Shown one piece after another: positions 1 to 8,921 of a DNA stretch of 62,602 nt. Location of the stretch: assembly GCA_017517745.1 (NCBI GenBank), contig JAFWYJ010000037.1:1-62602 (forward strand), in the 5' to 3' direction. Numbering within the stretch: position 1 is the first letter of the stretch; each line of letters opens with the position of its first letter. The translations under genes and the position numbers were made by a program. The notes under the pieces were generated by a model, which worked only from the letters and a program-made list of their open reading frames with translations, made no database searches and had not been told where the DNA came from. The DNA is from Clostridia bacterium. Lineage in GTDB: Bacteria > Bacillota > Clostridia > Oscillospirales > CAG-272.

Positions 1-176
1 TATCCCGCCACCATGATATCGCCTGCGGACACCTTGTGGACAAACTCCTTGTCAATGTCCTCCATGCAGTGCGTGGCAAGCTCCTTTTTGTCGATGGTGT
101 TCAGATAACGTGCGGGAATGATGACGTCGGTGTCGACGTTGTCACCGTATTTCAAAACCTTACCTTGAAAATTCAT
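1..176 (-). CDS. leuD: 3-isopropylmalate dehydratase small subunit (partial, cut by window edge)
   Basis: N-terminal 58 or so residues of LeuD, which with LeuC isomerises 2-isopropylmalate to 3-isopropylmalate in leucine synthesis. The start [19 protein letters not shown] is the typical LeuD opening with the (N)[12 protein letters not shown] motif. An AAGGAG ribosome site lies just upstream of the ATG at 176, and leuC ends 21 bases before, so it is the next gene of the operon. The C-terminal part lies outside the window. Confidence 0.95.
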   Translation of the reverse strand, partial: MNFQGKVLKYGDNVDTDVIIPARYLNTIDKKELATHCMEDIDKEFVHKVSAGDIMVAG

Positions 177-197
177 AACGGTACTCGACTCCTTTCC

Positions 198-1466
198 TTA
201 GTTTGCCATGATCTCGTTGGGATCGGCGATCTTGCCCGCGATCGCGCTTGCGGCGGCAACTGCGGGACTTGCGAGGTAGACCTCGGATTTGACGTCACCC
301 ATGCGTCCGACGAAGTTGCGGTTGGTTGTTGCAACGGCACGCTCGCCTGCCGCGAGAATGCCCATGTGACCGCCAAGACACGGACCGCAGGTGGGAGTGG
401 ATACGGCACAGCCGGCGTCAATGAAGATCTTGAGCAGACCGTTTTCCATTGCCTTGAGGTAAATATCCTGCGTTGCGGGAATGATGATGGCGCGCACGTG
501 GTCGGCAATTTTCTTGCCCTTGAGGATCTCAGCCGCCTCGGCAAGATCCTTATAGTGGCCGTTGGTGCAAGAGCCGATGACGATCTGGTCGATGCGAACC
601 TCGCCCACCTCGTCGATCGTGCGGGTGTTTTCGGGCAGATGCGGGAAGGCGACCGTCGACTTGACCGTCGAAAGATCGATCTCGTAGGTCTCGTCGTAGA
701 CCGCGTCGGGATCTGCCGCATAGACCGTATAGGGCTTTTGCGCCCGTTCCTTGACGTAGGCAACCGTCGCGTCATCGACCTCAAAGATGCCGTTCTTCGC
801 GCCCGCCTCAATCGCCATGTTGGAGATCGTCAAGCGGTCGAACACGCTCAGAGAAGCCACGCCCTCACCGACGAACTCCATCGACTTGTAAAGCGCGCCG
901 TCCACACCGATCATGCCGATGATGTGCAGGATCACGTCCTTGCCCGACACGTACTTGTTCAGCTTGCCCTTCAGCACGAATTTGATCGCCGAGGGGACCT
1001 TGAACCATGCCTTGCCGGTCGCCATGCCGCACGCCATGTCGGTCGAGCCGACGCCCGTCGAAAAGGCACCGATCGCGCCGTAGGTGCAGGTGTGAGAGTC
1101 GGCACCGATGACAACGTCACCCGGAACCACCAAGCCCTTTTCGGGGAGCAGCGCATGCTCGATGCCCATGCGTCCCACGTCATAGAAATTGGGAATTTCG
1201 TATTTTCCGCAGAACTCGCGGCACATCTTGCACTGCACCGCCGCCTTGATGTCCTTGTTGGGGGCGAAATGGTCCATGACCATCGTCACCTTTTCCTTAT
1301 CGTAAACATCCTCGGCACCGATCCGCTCGAACTCACGGATGGCGACGGGAGAGGTAATATCGTTACCCAGCACGCGATCCACGTTCACCAGGATCAGCTG
1401 TCCCGCCTCTACGTGCTCCAGCCCCGCGTGTGCCGCGAGGATCTTTTGTGTCATCGTCATTGCCAT
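198..1466 (-). CDS. leuC: 3-isopropylmalate dehydratase large subunit
   Basis: 422-residue aconitase-superfamily protein of the short (archaeal/clostridial) LeuC class. It binds the [4Fe-4S] cluster used in isopropylmalate isomerisation. The cluster cysteines are visible in GSCTNG (about residue 300) and [11 protein letters not shown] (about 360), and [10 protein letters not shown] (about 120) is the substrate-side signature. It is followed by leuD and preceded by ilvD with a 38-base gap, as part of the leftward ilv-leu operon. The start [10 protein letters not shown] has a GGGAAG site upstream. Confidence 0.96.
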   Translation of the reverse strand: MAMTMTQKILAAHAGLEHVEAGQLILVNVDRVLGNDITSPVAIREFERIGAEDVYDKEKVTMVMDHFAPNKDIKAAVQCKMCREFCGKYEIPNFYDVGRMGIEHALLPEKGLVVPGDVVIGADSHTCTYGAIGAFSTGVGSTDMACGMATGKAWFKVPSAIKFVLKGKLNKYVSGKDVILHIIGMIGVDGALYKSMEFVGEGVASLSVFDRLTISNMAIEAGAKNGIFEVDDATVAYVKERAQKPYTVYAADPDAVYDETYEIDLSTVKSTVAFPHLPENTRTIDEVGEVRIDQIVIGSCTNGHYKDLAEAAEILKGKKIADHVRAIIIPATQDIYLKAMENGLLKIFIDAGCAVSTPTCGPCLGGHMGILAAGERAVATTNRNFVGRMGDVKSEVYLASPAVAAASAIAGKIADPNEIMAN

Positions 1467-1504
1467 ATGCTTGCTTCCCTTTCCAAAATCAGATTTCGTA
1501 CAAC

Positions 1505-3166
1505 TTACTTATTGATGATCGCGCCGCGGTCGGCAGAGCTGACCTGTGCGGCATAACGCTTGAGGTATCCCGTGATATTCTCTTTCTTCTTGATCGGCAT
1601 CTCGGCACGACGGGCAGCAAGCTCCTCGTCCGAGACCTTCAGCTCGATGGTGTATTCGGGAATGTTGATGGAAATGATATCCCCGTCCTTGACGTAAGCG
1701 ATCACGCCTCCGCTGACCGCCTCGGGAGAGACGTGGCCGATCGACGCGCCGCGCGTCGCGCCCGAGAAACGTCCGTCGGTGATCAGCGCAACGTCCTTGT
1801 CGAGTCCCATACCCGCGATCGCAGAGGTGGGAGAGAGCATCTCACGCATGCCCGGACCGCCTGCAGGGCCTTCGTAGCGAATGACCACGACGTCACCCTT
1901 GACGATCTTGCCGCCGTAGATCGCGGCGATGCACTCCTCCTCGCTCTCAAAGACCTTGGCGGGACCCTCGTGCACCAGCATCTCGGGAGCCACGGCGCTT
2001 CTCTTCACCACGCATCCGTCGGGCGCGAGATTTCCGCGCAGAACCGCGATGCCACCGGTTTTGCTGTAAGGATTTTCGACCGTACGGATAACGGTGTCAT
2101 CCATGTTGATCGCGTGTTCAATATTTTCACCCAGCGTCTTGCCCGTGCAGGTCATGACCGAGGTGTCGAGCAATCCGAGCTTCGTCAGCTCCTTGAGCAC
2201 CGCGTAAACTCCGCCCGCCTCGTTCAGATCCTCCATATAGGTCGGGCCTGCGGGTGCGAGGTGACAGAGGTTGGGGGTCTTTTCGCTGATGCGGTTGACC
2301 TCGTCCAGATCAAAGGCAACGCCGCACTCATTTGCAATTGCGGGCAGGTGCAGCATGCTGTTGGTCGAGCATCCAAGTGCCATGTCGGCAGTCACCGCGT
2401 TTTTGATGGCGGCAGCCGTCATGATGTCACGGGGACGGATATTCTTCTTGATCAACTCCATGACCTGCATGCCCGCGTGCTTTGCCAGCTCGATTCTCGC
2501 GGAATAGACCGCGGGGATCGTACCGTTGCCGCAGAGGCCCATGCCGAGCACCTCGGTCAGGCAGTTCATCGAGTTTGCAGTGTACATACCCGAGCAGGAG
2601 CCGCAGGTGGGACAGACCTTGCGCTCATATTCGCAAAGCTGCTCCTCGTTGATCTTGCCCGCGGTATAAGCGCCGACCGCCTCGAACATACTCGACAGAC
2701 TGCGCTTCTTGCCACCGACGTGACCGGCAAGCATCGGGCCTCCGCTGACGAACACGGTGGGGATATTCAGTCTTGCCGCCGCCATCAAAAGGCCGGGCAC
2801 GTTTTTGTCGCAGTTGGGGATCATGACCAATCCATCAAAGCCGTGTGCCATGACCATGGCCTCGGTGCTGTCGGCGATCAGATCGCGCGTGACGAGCGAA
2901 TATTTCATGCCCACGTGTCCCATGGCGATACCGTCGCAGACCGTGATCGCGGGGAACATGATCGGCGTTCCTCCCGCCATCGCGACACCGCGCTTGACCG
3001 CGTCGGTGATCTTGTCGAGATTCATGTGGCCGGGAACGATCTCGTTATACGAGCTGACAATGCCGATCAGAGGGCGCGAAAGCTCCTCGTCGGTCAGTCC
3101 CAGCGCGTGATAAAGCGAGCGGTGGGGGGCGTTCTGAAATCCATTTACAATCGTATCCTTAATCAT
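1505..3166 (-). CDS. ilvD: Dihydroxy-acid dehydratase
   Basis: 553 residues, normal length for IlvD, the [Fe-S] dehydratase that makes the 2-oxo acids of valine and isoleucine synthesis. Visible signatures are CDKNVPG (about residue 119), the cluster cysteine region [19 protein letters not shown] (about 185-205) and [10 protein letters not shown] near the C terminus. A GGAGC site precedes the ATG. It is separated from ilvC by 138 bases that hold three inverted repeats. Confidence 0.97.
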   Translation of the reverse strand: MIKDTIVNGFQNAPHRSLYHALGLTDEELSRPLIGIVSSYNEIVPGHMNLDKITDAVKRGVAMAGGTPIMFPAITVCDGIAMGHVGMKYSLVTRDLIADSTEAMVMAHGFDGLVMIPNCDKNVPGLLMAAARLNIPTVFVSGGPMLAGHVGGKKRSLSSMFEAVGAYTAGKINEEQLCEYERKVCPTCGSCSGMYTANSMNCLTEVLGMGLCGNGTIPAVYSARIELAKHAGMQVMELIKKNIRPRDIMTAAAIKNAVTADMALGCSTNSMLHLPAIANECGVAFDLDEVNRISEKTPNLCHLAPAGPTYMEDLNEAGGVYAVLKELTKLGLLDTSVMTCTGKTLGENIEHAINMDDTVIRTVENPYSKTGGIAVLRGNLAPDGCVVKRSAVAPEMLVHEGPAKVFESEEECIAAIYGGKIVKGDVVVIRYEGPAGGPGMREMLSPTSAIAGMGLDKDVALITDGRFSGATRGASIGHVSPEAVSGGVIAYVKDGDIISINIPEYTIELKVSDEELAARRAEMPIKKKENITGYLKRYAAQVSSADRGAIINK

Positions 3167-3207
3167 TTTCTTTTGCTCCTTATGTTACGTTTACACGGTA
3201 AGGAACA

Positions 3208-3283
3208 CGGTCTTGAGTCAAGACCGCATTGCTTGCCGCGCAAGCTTTTTGGGGAGCGTGAGAGCCTATCAAGGCTCTCACGC
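3208..3283 (-). repeat. Three hairpins in the ilvC-ilvD intergenic region
   Basis: Three successive inverted repeats: arms 3208-3216/3218-3226 (CGGTCTTGA), 3231-3235/3241-3245 (GCTTG), and a perfect 12-bp stem 3256-3267/3272-3283 (GCGTGAGAGCCT) with a 4-base loop. None is followed by a U-tract on the transcribed strand, so they are better read as mRNA-stability or processing structures inside the operon than as terminators. Confidence 0.6.
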
Positions 3284-3304
3284 GACAATTTTCAGCGGTT
3301 AGAA

Positions 3305-4381
<1,077 letters not shown>

Positions 4382-4888
4382 TCATTTGTTCAAAAGCGTG
4401 TTGCTGCCGCGCTCGAGCGCGACCACACCGGTACGGCACATCTCGATGATGATGTCGTAGAACTTCATCAGCTCGACGAAGGCGTCGATCTTGGAGGGAT
4501 CTCCCGTGATCTCGATGCACATCTCCTCCACCGTATAGTCGATGACCTTGGCGCGGTAGACGTCGACCGCCGCCAGCACCTCCTGACGGTAAGCAGGGCT
4601 GTTTTTGACCTTGATGAGCATCAGCTCGCGGCGGATGCAATCATCCTCGAGGACCTCGACCTTTTTGACGTTGTAGAGCTTGCGCAGCTGATTGATCAGC
4701 TGCTCGCGCGCATATCCGTCTCCGCTGAGGCAGATGGTGATGCGCGAATATTCGGGACACTCGGTCTCGCCGACGGTCAGGGCGTCGATGTTGAAGCCGC
4801 GTCGGGTGAACATGCTGGTCACGCGTGTCAGAACGCCGAACTTGTTGTCAACGTAGACGGCAATGACGAATTGATTTTTCTTTTCCAT
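4382..4888 (-). CDS. ilvN: Acetolactate synthase small (regulatory) subunit
   Basis: 168-residue regulatory partner of IlvB, with an N-terminal ACT domain (about residues 5-80, starting KNQFVIAVYVDNKFGVLTRV) and the C-terminal ALS_ss_C domain. It confers valine feedback sensitivity on the catalytic subunit. The ATG at 4888 was chosen over an in-frame GTG six bases upstream because GTGAGG sits 8 bases before it. It follows ilvB by 10 bases, so translation is probably coupled. Confidence 0.95.
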   Translation of the reverse strand: MEKKNQFVIAVYVDNKFGVLTRVTSMFTRRGFNIDALTVGETECPEYSRITICLSGDGYAREQLINQLRKLYNVKKVEVLEDDCIRRELMLIKVKNSPAYRQEVLAAVDVYRAKVIDYTVEEMCIEITGDPSKIDAFVELMKFYDIIIEMCRTGVVALERGSNTLLNK

Positions 4889-4898
4889 TCCCACCGCC

Positions 4899-6578
4899 TC
4901 ACTTTCTTACGATAATGTCCTCGATCGAGCCGCCGGGAGGCAACATGGGAAGCACGAATGCGTCCTCATCGATCGCGGTGTCGATCACCACGGGACCGTC
5001 CGTGCAAGCCAGCGCCGCGTCAAACGCCTCACCGAACTCCTCGGGAGTGGTCACGCGGTATGCCTTCGCGCCAAACGCCTCGGCAAGCTTGACGAAATCG
5101 GTCTTGCGGTCAAGCACGGTGTTGGAATAGCGCTTTCCGAAGAAGAGCGTCTGCCATTGACGAACCATGCCCAACACGCCGTTGTTCATCAGAACGATGA
5201 CCACGGGGATCCGATAGCTGACCGCGGTGGCAAGCTCGTTGAGGTTCATGCCGAAGCTTCCGTCACCGGTCACAAGCACCGTGCAGTCGCCCGTAGCGAC
5301 TCTCGCGCCGATCGCGGCACCGAGACCAAAGCCCATGGTTCCGAGTCCGCCGCTCGAAACGAAGCGACGCGTGTCGTCGAATTTCACGTACTGTGCCGTC
5401 CACATCTGATGCTGACCGACGTCGGTCGTGATGACGGTGCTCGCGGGCTTCTTCTCATTGATGATATCAAAAATACGCTTGGGTGTCAGCGGTGTGCGGC
5501 TCGCAGCCTCTGCCTCGGCGGTGAATCTCACCTCGTCCTTGCGCAGCGCGGCAACCTTTTCGCGCCATTCGGGATGCTTTCGCTCCGCCGCCCCCTGTGC
5601 GATGCGCGTGAAGGAATCGAACACGTCGCCGATGATGCCGACGTCAACGCAGACGTTCTTGTTGATCTCGGCGAAATCGGGGTCGAGCTGAATGATCTTC
5701 GCGCCCTTGGCGTATTTGGAGACGTTGCCCGTCGCGCGGTCGCTGAAGCGAACACCGATGGCAAAGATCAGATCGGCGTCCTTTTGTGCCATGGAGGATG
5801 CGTAATGTCCGTGCATACCCTGCATACCGAGGAATCGGTCACAGTCGGTATTGATCGCGGAGAGTCCCATGAAGGTACAGCCGATATAAGCGTCAATGCG
5901 CTCGGCAAGCTCGCGGATCGCGTCTCCCATACCAAGGCCTGCGGCACCGCCGCCGATGTAGATGTAGGGACGCTCCGCCGCGTTGAGCAGAGAGATCGCT
6001 TCGTCGATCTGCGTCTGCTTGGCAAGCGGCAACGGGATCTTTTCGACCACGCCCTGCGCCTCGTATTCGTAGGTCGCCATCTGCACGTCCTTCGGAACGT
6101 CGATCAGCACCGGTCCGGGTCTGCCCGACTTGGCGATCTGAAACGCCTCGCGGATGCTGTCGGCAAGGTCCTCAATGCGATGCACGAAATAGTTATGCTT
6201 TGTGATCGGCAACGTCACGCCGGTGATATCGATCTCCTGGAAGCTGTCCTTGCCAATGAGCGTCGAGGGCACATTTCCCGTGATCGCGACCATCGGGATC
6301 GAGTCCAGCATCGCGGTCGCGATGCCCGTGACGAGATTGGTCGCACCGGGACCCGAGGTGGCAATGCAAACGCCGACCTTACCCGTCGCTCTCGAATATC
6401 CGTCCGCCGCGTGCGAAGCACCCTGCTCGTGCGCGGTCAGATAGTGGTTGATCTCGTCCTTGTATTTGTATAATGCGTCGTAAATATTGATCGCCTGACC
6501 GCCGGGATAACCGAACACGTCGGTCACGCCCTGCTCAATCAGCGTTCTGACCAGAATTTCCGCTCCTGTTAATTTCAT
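4899..6578 (-). CDS. ilvB: Acetolactate synthase large (catalytic) subunit
   Basis: 559-residue thiamine diphosphate enzyme that condenses pyruvate (or pyruvate and 2-oxobutyrate). The N-terminal pyrimidine-binding domain has the catalytic glutamate in HEQGASHAADGY (about residue 50), followed by the conserved ATSGPGATNL. The C-terminal pyrophosphate domain has the GDGSFGMN...NN motif (about 435-465). Length and domain order are complete. Its start lies 27 bases from the leuA stop. Confidence 0.97.
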   Translation of the reverse strand: MKLTGAEILVRTLIEQGVTDVFGYPGGQAINIYDALYKYKDEINHYLTAHEQGASHAADGYSRATGKVGVCIATSGPGATNLVTGIATAMLDSIPMVAITGNVPSTLIGKDSFQEIDITGVTLPITKHNYFVHRIEDLADSIREAFQIAKSGRPGPVLIDVPKDVQMATYEYEAQGVVEKIPLPLAKQTQIDEAISLLNAAERPYIYIGGGAAGLGMGDAIRELAERIDAYIGCTFMGLSAINTDCDRFLGMQGMHGHYASSMAQKDADLIFAIGVRFSDRATGNVSKYAKGAKIIQLDPDFAEINKNVCVDVGIIGDVFDSFTRIAQGAAERKHPEWREKVAALRKDEVRFTAEAEAASRTPLTPKRIFDIINEKKPASTVITTDVGQHQMWTAQYVKFDDTRRFVSSGGLGTMGFGLGAAIGARVATGDCTVLVTGDGSFGMNLNELATAVSYRIPVVIVLMNNGVLGMVRQWQTLFFGKRYSNTVLDRKTDFVKLAEAFGAKAYRVTTPEEFGEAFDAALACTDGPVVIDTAIDEDAFVLPMLPPGGSIEDIIVRK

Positions 6579-6605
6579 ACGTTGATTTCCTCCAAGAAGA
6601 TTTGA

Positions 6606-8267
6606 TCAAGCGTCTGCCAACATCTTGTTGACTGCGCCGACCAATGCTTTGACAGAGGACGTGGTGATGTCACTGTCAATTCCCGCGCCCCAATAGGTGC
6701 GCGACTGATAGGTGATGCTGACGTAGGACGCCGCACGGGAGCTGGAACGCTCCTCAAGGGCGTGCTGTGCATAGGTCTCCAGCGAATATTCCTTGCCGAG
6801 CAACTGCTTGATCGCGTTGTTGACCGCGTTCAAACTTCCGTTTCCGGACGCCACCATCACACGCTCTTCGCCACGGTAAGAAACCGTGAGCGTTGCCTCC
6901 ACGATCTCGTCGGTCTCGCGGTAGGAGACCTTGGAGACGTTCAAAGGCTCGGAAAGATTGACAAAATCGCGAACGAAGATGTCGTAGACCTCCTTCGGCA
7001 TCAACTCGCGATGCTCGTGGTCGGAGATGCTCTTGACGTGGTAACCGAAGACCTCTCGCATCTTGGGCGGCAGAACGTGGTTGTATTGCGTCTCGAGAAT
7101 ATATCCGATGCCTCCCTTGCCCGACTGCGAGTTGATGCGAATGACGTCCGCCTCGTAAACCCTGCCGACGTCAGAGGGATCGATGGGAAGATAGGGCACG
7201 TTCCAGATGCCGCCGTGCGCCTCGCGCCACTTCATGCCCTTGGCGATCGCATCCTGATGCGAGCCGCTGAACGCCGCGAAGACCAGCTTGCCGCTGTAGG
7301 GCTGTCTTTCGTAGACATGCATTCCCGTCACGCGCTCGTAGACCTCGGTGATCGAAGAAAGATCGCTGAAATCCAACTCGGGATCGACGCCCTGCGCGAA
7401 CATATTGAGTGCCAGCGTGATGATGTCGACGTTTCCGGTGCGCTCGCCGTTTCCGAAAAGCGTACCCTCAATGCGATCACCGCCCGCCAAAAGTCCCATC
7501 TCGCTGTCCGCCACGGCACAGCCGCGGTCGTTGTGCGGATGCAGAGAAATGATCAGATTCTCTCTGTCGCGAAGGTTCTTGCACATATACTCAACCTGCG
7601 CGGCATACACGTGAGGCATGGAGTGCGACACGGTGACGGGAAGGTTGATGATCACCTTGTCCTCGGGCGTCGGCTCCCAGATCTTGATAACCTCGTTGCA
7701 AATCTCGGCGGCAAATTCGGGCTCGGTTCCGGTGAAGCTCTCGGGCGAATATTCAAACTGAATGTGTCCCTTTGCCTTCGCCTTATACTTTTTGCAAAGC
7801 TCCGCGCCGAATTTCGCGATCTCCACGATCTCCGCCTTTTCCTTGCGGAAGACCTGTTCTCTTTGTGCAACGGAGGTGGAATTGTAAAGATGTACGATGG
7901 CGTTCTTTGCACCGTCGATCGCCTCAAACGTCTTGGCGATGATGTGCTCTCTCGACTGCGTCAACACCTGAATGGTGACGTCATCGGGAATGAGGTTCTG
8001 CTCGATCAGCGTGCGGCAGAACTGATATTCGGTCTCGGACGCGGCGGGAAAGCCGATCTCGATCTCGCGGAAGCCCAGGACACAGAGATGCTTGAAAAAG
8101 TCCAGCTTTTCCTCCAGGCTCATCGGAATCACCAACGCCTGGTTTCCGTCGCGCAGATCGACACTGCACCAGATCGGTGCCTTTTCGATGCGATCCTTGC
8201 GCATCCAGTCCATCGTCACGCCCTCGGGGACGAAATACTGCCTTGTATATTTTTCGTAGTTCTTCAT
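6606..8267 (-). CDS. leuA: 2-isopropylmalate synthase, long (LeuA2) form
   Basis: 553 residues: an HMGL-like TIM barrel (about 30-320) with SVDLRDGNQAL at residue 35 and SLHPHNDRGCAVAD carrying the metal-ligand histidines, then a linker and the LeuA allosteric dimer domain (about 420-553). It commits 2-oxoisovalerate to leucine. It is the first gene of the operon behind the T-box. The AGGAG site is unusually far from the ATG (15 bases), so the start is slightly uncertain. Confidence 0.94.
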   Translation of the reverse strand: MKNYEKYTRQYFVPEGVTMDWMRKDRIEKAPIWCSVDLRDGNQALVIPMSLEEKLDFFKHLCVLGFREIEIGFPAASETEYQFCRTLIEQNLIPDDVTIQVLTQSREHIIAKTFEAIDGAKNAIVHLYNSTSVAQREQVFRKEKAEIVEIAKFGAELCKKYKAKAKGHIQFEYSPESFTGTEPEFAAEICNEVIKIWEPTPEDKVIINLPVTVSHSMPHVYAAQVEYMCKNLRDRENLIISLHPHNDRGCAVADSEMGLLAGGDRIEGTLFGNGERTGNVDIITLALNMFAQGVDPELDFSDLSSITEVYERVTGMHVYERQPYSGKLVFAAFSGSHQDAIAKGMKWREAHGGIWNVPYLPIDPSDVGRVYEADVIRINSQSGKGGIGYILETQYNHVLPPKMREVFGYHVKSISDHEHRELMPKEVYDIFVRDFVNLSEPLNVSKVSYRETDEIVEATLTVSYRGEERVMVASGNGSLNAVNNAIKQLLGKEYSLETYAQHALEERSSSRAASYVSITYQSRTYWGAGIDSDITTSSVKALVGAVNKMLADA

Positions 8268-8316
8268 TTCGGTTTGTCGTAGCTCCTTTCGATTTTAGGG
8301 TTGTCGCGTCAGGAGA

Positions 8317-8617
8317 TATAAAAAACAAAAAGCCCCTTTTACGCAACAGCAACATACTTTTGCATAAAAGAGACGAAGATTGATGCTCTCCGCGGTACCA
8401 CTCTGCTTGGTGACTCCACCCACTTTATGCCATATCTGACAATACGGCTTCTCGATAACGGGAGAACCCGTCCAATTCTACTCGGCTCACGCCTTTGGAT
8501 TGGAAGCTCGGGGATGAGTTATCGTCGATCTCATATATTGTCTCGCAGCCCCCGACAACTCTCTGAAATATCCGATCGACCTTGTTTCCCGTCACAGCCT
8601 ATAAATATAATAATTTG
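8317..8617 (-). promoter_or_regulatory. T-box leader, probably leucine-specific
   Basis: The 5' leader of leuA carries the T-box core GTGGTACCGCGG read on the minus strand (8389-8401). Its UGGU bulge (8400-8397) would pair with an ACCA tRNA end, that is discriminator A, as in tRNA-Leu. A candidate specifier codon CUC followed by A lies at 8518-8516, after the stem I sequence. A terminator follows. The leader senses uncharged tRNA-Leu and would switch on the whole operon. The specifier position is inferred by eye. Confidence 0.88.
8320..8374 (-). terminator. T-box attenuator terminator
   Basis: A 14-bp stem (arms 8361-8374 and 8332-8345, four of the pairs G-U) is followed on the minus strand by TTTTTGTTTTTT. 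It competes with the antiterminator formed by the T-box sequence just upstream. Confidence 0.9.
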
Positions 8618-8622
8618 ATAAT

Positions 8623-8651
8623 ATTATAGTACAAAATCGCGCCGGAGTCAA
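8623..8651 (-). promoter_or_regulatory. Promoter of the ilv-leu operon
   Basis: The minus strand reads TTGACT (8651-8646), 17 bases, TATAAT (8628-8623), placing the transcript start at about 8617, just before the T-box stem I. Confidence 0.85.
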
Positions 8652-8847
8652 GAAAAATTTTGTTCCAATCATCATTTTCTATCATAATGACAAAATCAAA
8701 AAGATTTTCGCGAAACTTTATGGCGTTTTCCGACAAAAAAATCTCACGCTCTCAAAAAAATTTTTCATAATTGTATTGTATCAAGGGAAATCGGATCATA
8801 TTCTTTTTATAATTGCCAATAACTTTTTTAAAAAAGCGTGAATACTA

Positions 8848-8876
8848 TTGACAATCGAGCGACCGTGTGGTATAAT
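8848..8876 (+). promoter_or_regulatory. Promoter of the first P-type ATPase
   Basis: TTGACA (8848-8853), 17-base spacer, TATAAT (8871-8876), 46 bases before the ATG and its AGGAGG site. Between this and the divergent leuA promoter lies about 200 bases of A/T-rich sequence in which I see no gene. Confidence 0.85.
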
Positions 8877-8921
8877 ATGGCAAGGTCGATCATGATATCG
8901 AATAAAATAGGAGGATTTTGA

